19,233 bases of DNA from Reyranella sp. (lineage in GTDB: Bacteria > Pseudomonadota > Alphaproteobacteria > Reyranellales > Reyranellaceae): NCBI GenBank assembly GCA_030679805.1, contig JAUXST010000909.1, positions 1-19,233 of the forward strand, read 5' to 3'. The translations under genes and the position numbers were made by a program. Positions 7,469 to 13,761 of the stretch are shown one piece after another (positions within the stretch are counted from its first letter, which is position 1; the number at the start of each line of letters is the position of its first letter). Under the pieces are notes generated by a model. It saw nothing but the letters and a program-made list of their open reading frames with translations. It searched no databases and had not been told where the DNA came from.

Positions 7469-8071
7469 TCACGACGACGGGCGGCCGCAGCCCAGCGGAT
7501 CGGCCGGCCCATCGGTCCCGGATGCGCCGGCCAGCGCTTTCAGCCGCTCGATCTCGGCATCGATGCCGACGATGTGGGGATTCCATTTGCGGGCGAGTTC
7601 GAAGGCCGCGGCCGCGCGGGCGCTCTCGTCCATCTCGGCGCGGATCATGCCGAGGCCAGAGTAGGCCCCGAAGTGGCGCGGCTCGCGCTTGATGGTTTCG
7701 CAGATGTCGGCGAGCGAGGCCGGGAAGTTACCGAGCAGCCAATAGGCTGTCGCGCGCTTGTTCCAGGCTTCCGAGAACTCGGGCGCGACCTCGATCAGGC
7801 GGGTGAAGGTTTCGACCGAGGCCTTCAACTGCTGCTGCTGCATCTCGGCCATTCCCCGCAGCATCATTTCGCGCTGCTTCAAGTCGGGGACCATGGTCCA
7901 CTGCTCCCAGATCGCCGCCTCCAGCGTCTGGATGGCGACCGGATCGGTGGCGGTCTGCAGCTTGGCGAAAAGCGTGTCGAGCACGGTGCCGCTCCCGGCG
8001 TTCTGCGCCATGACGTTGAGGCCCAGCATCAGGCCCAGCAGGGCAGCAAGGCAAGAGCGAAGAAGGGTCAC
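7469..8071 (-). CDS. Secreted or periplasmic TPR protein
   Basis: This 200-residue protein has an N-terminal signal peptide (hydrophobic core at about 6-20, probable cleavage after MA at 21-22). Tetratricopeptide repeats cover about residues 66-167; the clearest units are ETFTRLIEVAPEFSEAWNKRATAYWLLGN and the following block with CETIKREPRHFGAYSGLG. TPRs are protein-binding scaffolds, so a role in a periplasmic assembly is plausible, but no partner is identified. The start is GTG 8071, supported by a strong GGAGGG about 4-5 bases upstream. It begins 17 bases after the glcF stop on the same strand, so it may be read from the glc transcript without being functionally tied to glycolate oxidation. 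Confidence 0.82.
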   Translation of the reverse strand: MTLLRSCLAALLGLMLGLNVMAQNAGSGTVLDTLFAKLQTATDPVAIQTLEAAIWEQWTMVPDLKQREMMLRGMAEMQQQQLKASVETFTRLIEVAPEFSEAWNKRATAYWLLGNFPASLADICETIKREPRHFGAYSGLGMIRAEMDESARAAAAFELARKWNPHIVGIDAEIERLKALAGASGTDGPADPLGCGRPSS

Positions 8072-8088
8072 CGTCCCTCCGACCGATT

Positions 8089-9408
8089 TCAGGTCAGGGC
8101 CGCCGGCTTGGGGCCGCCGGTCGCCCAGTCCAGCAGCTCGACGGTATGGGCAATCGGTATGCCGGTGCCGGAAGCGATGTTACCGATGCAGCCGAAGTTG
8201 CCGGCGGCGATCACGTCGGGCCGCACGCTCTCGATATTGGCCACCTTGAGATCGCGCAGGCGGCGCGACAGGTCGGGCTGCAGCACCTGGTAGGTGCCGG
8301 CCCAGCCGCAGCAGAGATGGCCCTCGGGCACGTCCTTCACGCTGAAGCCCGCGTCGCGCAGCAGCTTCTTCGGCAATGCGTCGAGCTTCTGGCCGTGCTG
8401 CATCGAGCAGGCCGAGTGATAGGCGACAGTGAGCGGCTGCGGCGTCACGTTGCTGAGTCCGACCTCGGCCACGACCTCGGTCACGTCCTTCGCCAGCGCC
8501 GCCACCTGCTGCGCCTTCTCGGCCCAGATCGGATCGTCGGCCAGCATGTGGCCGTAGTCCTTCACCGTGGTGCCGCAGCCCGAGGCGTTGATCACGATGG
8601 CGTCGAGGCCGGCTCCGTCGATCTCCGCCAGCCAGGCGGTGATGTTACGCTTGGCGAGGTCGATCGCCTGGTCGTTGCGCCCGACATGCAGCACCGAGGA
8701 ACCGCAGCAGCCCGAGCCCGCAACGTTCACGACCTCGATGTCTAGGCGGGTCAGCAGCCGCACCGTGGCCTCGTTGACCTCAGGTGCCAGCACCTGCTGG
8801 CCGCAGCCCGGCATCAGCGCCACACGCTTGCGCTGCAGGCCCAGCGCCGGAAAGACCTGTGGCCGGTCGACCGGCGACGGCGTCGGCACCTTGTCGGGCA
8901 CGGCCTCGAGCATGGCACGGAGCCGGCGCCGGAAGGTGGCACCGCCGGGATCGGAACTGGTCACGGGCAAGAGCGGTGCCAAAGGCTTGGCGAGCCAACC
9001 CAGCACCATGGCCCAGCGGAAGACCGCGGGGCGCGGCATGAGATAGGCCAGCACCCCGCGCATGAAACGGTCGGGCAGCGTGCGCGTAAAAGTCTCTTCG
9101 ATGTGATGCCGGCCGTGGTCGACCAGATGCATGTAATTCACGCCCGAGGGGCAGGTCGTCATGCAGGAGAGGCACGAGAGGCAGCGATCGATGTGCCGGA
9201 CTTCCGTGGCGCTCGGTGCCCGGTCATCCTCGATCATCGACTTGATGAGATAGATGCGCCCGCGCGGACTGTCGCGCTCGTCGCCCAGCAGCACGAAGGT
9301 CGGGCACGTCGCCGTGCAGAACCCGCAATGCACGCACTTGCGCAGGATGTCGTTGCTGCGTGCGGTCTCGGGATCGGCAAGCTGGGCCAAGGTGAAGTGG
9401 GTTTGCAT
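8089..9408 (-). CDS. glcF: Glycolate oxidase iron-sulfur subunit GlcF
   Basis: This 439-residue protein has two [4Fe-4S] ferredoxin-type motifs near the N-terminus: Cys25, 28, 31 and 35 (CVHCGFCTATCP) and Cys76, 79, 82 and 86 (CLSCLSCMTTCP). Two cysteine-rich CCG-type domains follow, marked by GSGCCGSS, NASGCGTTVKDYG, YHSACSMQHGQ and HLCCGWAGTYQ. This is the layout of GlcF, which takes electrons from the flavoprotein subunits GlcD/GlcE and passes them to the quinone pool. Length is close to the family norm. The start ATG 9408 lacks a strong Shine-Dalgarno. A 147-base gap containing a large palindromic repeat separates it from glcE. A D-lactate or other 2-hydroxy acid oxidase role is possible for homologues, but the D-E-F order favours glycolate. 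Confidence 0.93.
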   Translation of the reverse strand: MQTHFTLAQLADPETARSNDILRKCVHCGFCTATCPTFVLLGDERDSPRGRIYLIKSMIEDDRAPSATEVRHIDRCLSCLSCMTTCPSGVNYMHLVDHGRHHIEETFTRTLPDRFMRGVLAYLMPRPAVFRWAMVLGWLAKPLAPLLPVTSSDPGGATFRRRLRAMLEAVPDKVPTPSPVDRPQVFPALGLQRKRVALMPGCGQQVLAPEVNEATVRLLTRLDIEVVNVAGSGCCGSSVLHVGRNDQAIDLAKRNITAWLAEIDGAGLDAIVINASGCGTTVKDYGHMLADDPIWAEKAQQVAALAKDVTEVVAEVGLSNVTPQPLTVAYHSACSMQHGQKLDALPKKLLRDAGFSVKDVPEGHLCCGWAGTYQVLQPDLSRRLRDLKVANIESVRPDVIAAGNFGCIGNIASGTGIPIAHTVELLDWATGGPKPAALT

Positions 9409-9439
9409 GGGCGTGAGTAGTTCCGAACGACCCCGCCTA

Positions 9440-9541
9440 CCTCACCCTGAGGAGGCGCGAAGCGCCGTCTCGAAGGGTGGGATCAACGGTGCTGTAGCCC
9501 ATGCTTCAAGACGGCCACTGCGTGGCCTCCTCAGCATGAGG
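9440..9541. repeat. Large imperfect palindromic intergenic repeat (glcE-glcF junction)
   Basis: Arms at 9440-9481 and 9498-9541 are inverted copies with a 16-base spacer. Each arm contains its own nested hairpins. The left arm has CCTCA/TGAGG (9440-9452) and GGCGC-GAA-GCGCC (9454-9466). The right arm has GGCCAC-TGC-GTGGCC (9513-9527) and CCTCA/TGAGG (9529-9541). The inner hairpins differ in sequence between arms yet each remains perfectly paired, which fits selection for structure. It resembles the dispersed palindromic repeats I associate with Rhizobiales-type genomes starting CCTCA..CTGAGGAGGC. No stretch of T follows on either strand, so it is not a standard terminator. On the minus strand it lies between glcE and glcF. 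Confidence 0.85.
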
Positions 9542-9555
9542 TCCTTTTCGTGCAT

Positions 9556-10725
9556 CTAACTCATCCGTCCCGGATTGAAGAGGCGCTTGGGATCGAAGCT
9601 CTCTTTTACGCGCGATGCGAGGGCAGCAAGAGCAGTCGGCTGTGGTTGGAAGACAGGCACGGCTGCACGCACGGCTTCGGGCGCTCGGATCAGCGTCGCG
9701 TGGCCGCCCTTGACGCCGATGGCGCCGCGCACGATCGCATGGTCGGCATCGACGCTCGGCGGCAGCGCCAACCAGATGAGGCCACCCGACCAGTCGTAAA
9801 AGGCTTCAGCCAACGGACGCAACGCCTTGATGCGCGCCACAATGGCCGGGCCCTCGGTGGGCGGGCAAGAAATCTTCCAGACCACGGCGTCGGGCGGCGC
9901 CTTGAGCGGCGCCACGTCGCGCACCTCACGCCAGAAGACACGGCTTTCGAGCGTGCCCAACTCTTCCATTCGCGCACCCGTCTCGATCAGCAGTTCACGC
10001 AGCGCCGTCAGACGCGCCTCGACCGAGGGCGCCACACCTTCGATGCGGAGCGCCGTCTTACCGGGCAGATGGGCCGCACCCGAGACCTCGTGCGGACTGC
10101 CGAGCGCGGCGCACATCGCCCGCACCGCGGTCGCGTCGTCGAGGCCCAGCAGCAGGAGCGTGCGGGTCTGGTCGGGCGCCGGCAGCACTTTGACCGAGAC
10201 CTGGTCGAGCACCGCGAGCGTCCCCCAAGAGCCCGCGAGCAGCTTGGAGAGGTCGTAGCCGGTGACGTTCTTCATCACCTTGCCGCCCGACTTGAAGCTC
10301 TCGCCGCGGCCGTTGACGCCGCTGAAGCCCAGCAGGTGATCGCGCGCCGCACCGGCGGAGAGCCGCCGCGGTCCCGCGAGATTGCCCATGACGGCACCAA
10401 CCAGCGTTCCCTGCCCTGCCTCGCGACCGAGCAGCGGCCCGAGATCGGGCGGCTCGAAGGCCAGCATCTGGTTGCGTTGGGCGAGCAGCGCCTCGATCTC
10501 GCTGATCGGCGTGCCGGCGCGTAGCGTGACGACCAGTTCCTCGGGCGCGTAGTCGACGACGCCGCTCAGGCCGGAGAGATCGAGCACCTGCCCGCAGACC
10601 ATGGGCTTGCCGAGGGCGATCTTGCTGCCCTGCCCGCGCACGTCGAGCGTCGTGCCCTCGTTCAACGCCCACTCCACTGCCTGCCGCAGCTCCTCAGGCG
10701 ACCGCGGCTTGATCGTGCTCGTCAT
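9556..10725 (-). CDS. glcE: Glycolate oxidase FAD-binding subunit GlcE
   Basis: This 389-residue protein matches GlcE, the smaller FAD-binding subunit of glycolate oxidase. It begins with the region typical of PCMH-type FAD domains (SPEELRQAVEWALNEGTTLDVRGQGSK, about 9-35) and continues with VLDLSGLSGVVDYAPEELVVTLRAGTPISEIEALLA. Later come GTLVGAVMGNLAGPRR and GGKVMKNVTGYDLSKLLAGSWGTLAV, and the C-terminus FDPKRLFNPGRMS is characteristic. It works with GlcD and GlcF to oxidise glycolate to glyoxylate at the inner membrane. The start codon (ATG 10725) directly abuts a palindromic repeat that makes up nearly all of the 99-base gap from glcD; the only Shine-Dalgarno-like GGAGG (10737-10741) lies inside that repeat, 11 bases from the ATG. 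Confidence 0.92.
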   Translation of the reverse strand: MTSTIKPRSPEELRQAVEWALNEGTTLDVRGQGSKIALGKPMVCGQVLDLSGLSGVVDYAPEELVVTLRAGTPISEIEALLAQRNQMLAFEPPDLGPLLGREAGQGTLVGAVMGNLAGPRRLSAGAARDHLLGFSGVNGRGESFKSGGKVMKNVTGYDLSKLLAGSWGTLAVLDQVSVKVLPAPDQTRTLLLLGLDDATAVRAMCAALGSPHEVSGAAHLPGKTALRIEGVAPSVEARLTALRELLIETGARMEELGTLESRVFWREVRDVAPLKAPPDAVVWKISCPPTEGPAIVARIKALRPLAEAFYDWSGGLIWLALPPSVDADHAIVRGAIGVKGGHATLIRAPEAVRAAVPVFQPQPTALAALASRVKESFDPKRLFNPGRMS

Positions 10726-10811
10726 TGGACCGCGGGCCTCCAGGCCCGCTCATGCTCTTCTGAGCGGGCTCCGCGCGGAGTAATCTCCGCGCTTTTGAGG
10801 TCCGCGGTCCA
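10726..10811. repeat. Multi-hairpin palindromic repeat forming the glcE leader
   Basis: The outer ends TGGACCGCGG (10726-10735) and CCGCGGTCCA (10802-10811) are a perfect 10-bp inverted repeat. Inside are three perfect stems: GCGGGCCT/AGGCCCGC (10732-10739 with 10742-10749), GCCCGCTCA/TGAGCGGGC (10744-10752 with 10761-10769), and GCGCGGAG/CTCCGCGC around a TAAT loop (10773-10792). The first two share bases and the first also overlaps the outer arm, so they are alternatives. The element starts at the base next to the glcE start codon. It is unrelated in sequence to the palindrome at 9440-9541. Confidence 0.85.
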
Positions 10812-10824
10812 GCTTGAGATCACG

Positions 10825-12312
10825 TCAGAACCGCGGGATGTCGGGGAACGGCAGTTTGTTGTGATGCACCACAACGCGGCCCAGCTCGGCGCAGCGGCGG
10901 AGCTGAGGGAAGACCTTGCCGGGGTTCAACAGGTGGTCGGGGTCGAACGCACACTTGAGGCGCATCTGCTGGTCGAGATCGATCTCGGTGAACTGCACGC
11001 CCATCAGGTCGCGCTTCTCGATGCCGACGCCGTGCTCGCCGGTCAGCACACCACCCACCCGCACACAGAGCCGCAGGATGTCGGCGCCGAATTCCTCGGC
11101 GCGGTGCAGCTCGTCGGCGTCGTTGGCGTCGAACAGGATCAGCGGATGGAGGTTGCCGTCGCCGGCGTGAAAGACATTCACGACGCGCAGGTGGTGCTTC
11201 TTCGACATCTCGCGCATCTCGGCCAGCACCTCGACCAGCCGGCCGCGCGGCACCGAGCCGTCGAGACACATATAGTCGGGCGTGATCTGGCCGACGGCGG
11301 GGAACGCGGCCTTGCGGCCGGCCCAGAACAGCTCCCGTTCCTGCTCATCGTTGCTGACGCGCACCGTGGTGGCGCCGCGACCGCGCGCGATCTCGGCCAC
11401 GCGCTCGACCAGGTAGTCGACTTCGACCGGAGGGCCGTCGAGTTCGACGATCAGCAGGCCTTCGGCATCGAGCGGATAGCCCGCGCCGACATAGGCCTCG
11501 GCACACTTCACCGCGTCCTTGTCCATCATCTCCATGCCGCCGGGGATGATACCCGAGGCGATGACGGCCGCGACGCAATTGGCCGCACCCGCCTCGGTCG
11601 GAAAGCCAAGGAGCACGGCCCGCGCCGTCGTCGGCTTGCGCAGAAGTCGCACCGTCACCTCGGTGACGACACCCAGCAGGCCCTCGGAGCCGGTCATGAC
11701 GCCTAAAAGATCGTAGCCCTCGGAGTCGAGATGCTTGCCACCGAGGCGCACCACCTCGCCGGTCATCAGCACCATTTCGATGCCTAAAAGGTTGTTGGTG
11801 GTGAGGCCGTACTTCAGGCAATGCACGCCGCCGGAATTTTCGGCGACGTTGCCACCGATCGAGCAGGCGATCTGCGAGCTGGGATCGGGGGCGTAATAGA
11901 AGCCCTCGTGCTCGACCGCCTTGGAGATGCCGAGGTTGGTGACGCCGGGCTGCACGCGGGCGCAGCGGTTGGCGTAGTCGATTTCCAGCACGCGGTTGAA
12001 CTTGCCCAGGCCCAGCAGGATGGCGTCGCCCACCGGCATGGAGCCGCCCGACAGCGAAGTGCCGGCGCCGCGCGGCACGACCTTGACCTTGTTGTCCTGG
12101 CAATAGCGCAGGATGGTGGAAACCTGTTCGACCGTCTCGGGCAGGACCACGACCAGCGGCATCTGGCGGTAGGCCGAGAGCGCATCGCATTCGTAGGGGC
12201 GCATGCCTTCGAGGTCGTCGATCACGCCCTCGCCCGGGACGATCGCCCGAAGCGCTGCCACGATCTCGGACCGGCGGGCGAGAATGGCGGGATCGAGCGG
12301 CGGCATCTGCAT
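10825..12312 (-). CDS. glcD: Glycolate oxidase FAD-linked subunit GlcD
   Basis: This 495-residue protein is close to the length of E. coli GlcD. The FAD-binding PP-loop is seen at about 80-90 (PRGAGTSLSGG), followed by GDAILLGLGKFNRVLEID. Further family signatures are SSQIACSIGGNVAENSGGVHCLKYG, NVFHAGDGNLHP and GVLTGEHGVGIEKRDLM. It is the catalytic flavoprotein that oxidises glycolate to glyoxylate; electrons leave through GlcE and GlcF. Start choice: the frame is open to a TTG at 12330 next to the rpmJ terminator; ATG 12312 (or 12306) is more likely although the ribosome binding site (GAGCGAAGC) is weak. It is first in the order D-E-F. No glcC regulator, malate synthase or full-length glcG is next to it. 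Confidence 0.94.
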   Translation of the reverse strand: MQMPPLDPAILARRSEIVAALRAIVPGEGVIDDLEGMRPYECDALSAYRQMPLVVVLPETVEQVSTILRYCQDNKVKVVPRGAGTSLSGGSMPVGDAILLGLGKFNRVLEIDYANRCARVQPGVTNLGISKAVEHEGFYYAPDPSSQIACSIGGNVAENSGGVHCLKYGLTTNNLLGIEMVLMTGEVVRLGGKHLDSEGYDLLGVMTGSEGLLGVVTEVTVRLLRKPTTARAVLLGFPTEAGAANCVAAVIASGIIPGGMEMMDKDAVKCAEAYVGAGYPLDAEGLLIVELDGPPVEVDYLVERVAEIARGRGATTVRVSNDEQERELFWAGRKAAFPAVGQITPDYMCLDGSVPRGRLVEVLAEMREMSKKHHLRVVNVFHAGDGNLHPLILFDANDADELHRAEEFGADILRLCVRVGGVLTGEHGVGIEKRDLMGVQFTEIDLDQQMRLKCAFDPDHLLNPGKVFPQLRRCAELGRVVVHHNKLPFPDIPRF

Positions 12313-12332
12313 GCTTCGCTCATACGCCAAAT

Positions 12333-12364
12333 AAAAAAGCGGCGGAAGCCGAGGGCTCCGCCGC
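12333..12364 (-). terminator. Intrinsic terminator of rpmJ
   Basis: Read on the minus strand, GCGGCGGAGCC (12364-12354), a 3-nt loop and GGCTTCCGCCGC (12350-12339) form an 11-bp stem with one bulged base, followed by six Ts (12338-12333). It is placed 40 bases after the rpmJ stop and only about 20 bases before the glcD ATG. Confidence 0.85.
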
Positions 12365-12404
12365 CTTGATCACAGAGACGCTAATCCGACGCTTGGCCGG
12401 CCAG

Positions 12405-12530
12405 TTATCCTTGGCGAGCCTTGAAGCGCGGGTTGGTCTTGTTGATGACGTAAACGCGGCCCTTGCGGCGCACGATGCGGCAGTCCTTGTGACGGAGCTT
12501 CACCGACTTGAGAGAATGACGGATCTTCAT
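12405..12530 (-). CDS. rpmJ: 50S ribosomal protein L36 (zinc-free type)
   Basis: This 41-residue protein is the full length of bacterial L36. It starts MKIRHSLKSVKLRHKDC and ends NKTNPRFKARQG, which is the common alphaproteobacterial form. Only one cysteine (Cys17) is present, so the zinc ribbon found in the other L36 class is absent (C-minus paralogue). L36 sits in the large ribosomal subunit near the 23S rRNA. It stands alone rather than in a ribosomal operon, with its own promoter (12588-12616), a leader hairpin (12545-12567) and a terminator (12333-12364). The ribosome binding site before ATG 12530 is weak (TTAGGGCC). It is easily missed because of its size. Confidence 0.95.
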   Translation of the reverse strand: MKIRHSLKSVKLRHKDCRIVRRKGRVYVINKTNPRFKARQG

Positions 12531-12544
12531 GGCCCTAACTCAAC

Positions 12545-12567
12545 AAAAAGCCCCGGCCGGGCCGGGG
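12545..12567 (-). promoter_or_regulatory. Terminator-like hairpin in the rpmJ leader
   Basis: On the minus strand CCCCGG (12567-12562) pairs with CCGGGG (12556-12551) around a 5-nt loop, and a run of five Ts follows (12549-12545). This has the form of an intrinsic terminator, yet it lies downstream of the promoter at 12588-12616 and ends 14 bases before the rpmJ ATG. It could be an attenuator in the rpmJ leader, or the terminator of the upstream marR-type gene that the rpmJ promoter also reads through. Confidence 0.6.
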
Positions 12568-12587
12568 TGAATTCCAAAAGCGCGCGG

Positions 12588-12616
12588 AAAATACGGACCC
12601 GAGGCCCGCCCGTCAA
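12588..12616 (-). promoter_or_regulatory. Sigma70-type promoter of rpmJ
   Basis: On the minus strand TTGACG (12616-12611) and TATTTT (12593-12588) are separated by exactly 17 bases, matching a housekeeping -35/-10 pair. The predicted transcription start is near 12581, giving a leader of about 50 bases before rpmJ. Confidence 0.72.
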
Positions 12617-12708
12617 CCCATTGATTTTCCGCCCAACTTGGCTGCCATCGACCCCGCTCCGATCGGCATCTCAGGGAGAATTTATCAATGATCATAAGGG
12701 CTTGGACA

Positions 12709-13203
12709 CTACCGCCCGTCTCGCAGGTCGGCAACACAGTCGACGCTCAGTTCCAGGCTGCGGGTGAGGAAGTCCTCGATCACCGTGAGTTCGTCCGCGC
12801 TGAACTGCGACCACAGCGCGATCATGCGCTTCTGCATCGGCGCATAGACCTTGGCGATCTCGACGATCGCGCCTTCGCGAATGCGCACGAGGACGCGGCG
12901 CCGATCGGCCGGATCGTCGATCCGCTCGACATAGCCCGCACGCTCGAGCCGATCGATCAGGGCCGTCACCGCACCCGACGTCAGCCCGGTCGCGGCGGCA
13001 AGCTGGCCGGCCGTGACCTGGCCCTGGAGCTGGATCAGGTCGAGACCTTCGAGATCGGTCGTATTGAGGCCGAAGCGCGCCGCCACGGTCTGGCTCACGA
13101 TGACGCTCTGTGCGCCCATGCGCCGGACGATGTTGCCGATACGGCCTACCAGCTTGAGGTTGGCATGATTGAAGGGGGCCGATCCCCTCTTGTTTGCGGG
13201 CAT
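12709..13203 (-). CDS. MarR family transcriptional regulator
   Basis: This 164-residue protein has the winged helix-turn-helix of the MarR family. The recognition part at about 65-100 (AGQLAAATGLTSGAVTALIDRLERAG) is followed by the wing YVERIDDPADRRRVLVRI. Flanking helices would form the dimerisation domain. MarR proteins bind short palindromes as dimers and usually repress until a ligand, often an aromatic or phenolic acid, binds. Start choice: ATG 13203 lies 4 bases after the stop of the upstream membrane-protein gene; a TTG at 13233 would overlap that gene. The two form an operon transcribed away from the Bug/TctC gene, with palindromes in the shared AT-rich region. The targets and ligand are unknown. 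Confidence 0.88.
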   Translation of the reverse strand: MPANKRGSAPFNHANLKLVGRIGNIVRRMGAQSVIVSQTVAARFGLNTTDLEGLDLIQLQGQVTAGQLAAATGLTSGAVTALIDRLERAGYVERIDDPADRRRVLVRIREGAIVEIAKVYAPMQKRMIALWSQFSADELTVIEDFLTRSLELSVDCVADLRDGR

Positions 13204-13207
13204 CGTC

Positions 13208-13654
13208 TCAGCCCAGCCGTGCAGCGGCGGCAAACGCCGTCAGGAGCGCGCCACAGGTGATGAGATCGAGCGGCAGGCGGAGCCGGCTGCGCCGCGTCCA
13301 GGCGCGTGCCGCAGCCTCGCTCACCGTGGCCGGATCGGCCTTCTCGAAGGCGAGTGCCTTGGGGATGAAATCGAAGCTCGACCACAGGCGCATGACGGCA
13401 TGGCTTGCCAGCCCCACCAGCAGGGCATCGCGCACCGCGGACTGCGACCAGGCGACAACCAGCGCCGCGATCAGCGTCACCTCGAAGGCGACGTGGATGG
13501 AAATCCAGAAGCGCTTGCGCGAGATGCCACCGCGCGCCGGCTGAACCAGGTCCGGACGCTTGGGCCAGAAGGGATCGACGACCGCGAATTCGTAGAGACC
13601 GCCGCCCACGCTCGCCAACGCGAGCGCGGTGGCCAAAGCCACAATCACCAGCAT
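13208..13654 (-). CDS. Small polytopic membrane protein, hypothetical
   Basis: This 148-residue protein has about four hydrophobic segments: the N-terminus (LVIVALATALALASVGGGLYE), a central segment (FEVTLIAALVVAW), a third around ALLVGLASHAVMRLW and a C-terminal one (LITCGALLTAFAAAA). Polar conserved-looking stretches between them include VVDPFWPKRPDLVQP, GGISRKRFWI and RLWSSFDFIPKALAFE. I recall similar uncharacterised proteins in alphaproteobacteria but no function. ATG 13654 is supported by GAGGG six bases upstream. It is the first gene of a pair with marR, so it may respond to the same signal as the regulator controls. Confidence 0.8.
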   Translation of the reverse strand: MLVIVALATALALASVGGGLYEFAVVDPFWPKRPDLVQPARGGISRKRFWISIHVAFEVTLIAALVVAWSQSAVRDALLVGLASHAVMRLWSSFDFIPKALAFEKADPATVSEAAARAWTRRSRLRLPLDLITCGALLTAFAAAARLG

Positions 13655-13679
13655 GAGTTCCCTCGTCGAATTTGATCTA

Positions 13680-13727
13680 TTTGTCTCTATTATAAAGATA
13701 TTTTACTGTAAAGGTATATGAGACAAA
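13680..13727. promoter_or_regulatory. Divergent AT-rich promoter region with palindromes
   Basis: Within the 107-base gap between the membrane protein-marR pair and the Bug/TctC gene, TTTGTCTC (13680-13687) and GAGACAAA (13720-13727) are a perfect 8-bp inverted repeat. Between them lies the palindrome TTTACTGTAAA (13702-13712). A perfect TATAAT is on the minus strand at 13694-13689, but no good -35 element is seen at the right spacing. The region is sharply more AT-rich than its surroundings. It is a candidate operator for the MarR protein encoded next door. Confidence 0.5.
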
Positions 13728-13761
13728 GTTGTCCCGTCGGAATCCGCGCTAGAGTGTCAGC

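Noticed and set aside
9440..9541. Intrinsic terminator between glcE and glcF
   Set aside because: No T-run follows the palindrome on either strand, and nested hairpins fit a dispersed repeat better.
10773..10796. Plus-strand terminator (GCGCGGAG hairpin then TTTT)
   Set aside because: No gene on the plus strand ends here; the hairpin is one stem of the larger palindromic repeat and only four Ts follow.
12313..12330. TTG start for GlcD at 12330
   Set aside because: It lies against the rpmJ terminator T-run and has no ribosome binding site; ATG 12312 or 12306 is better.
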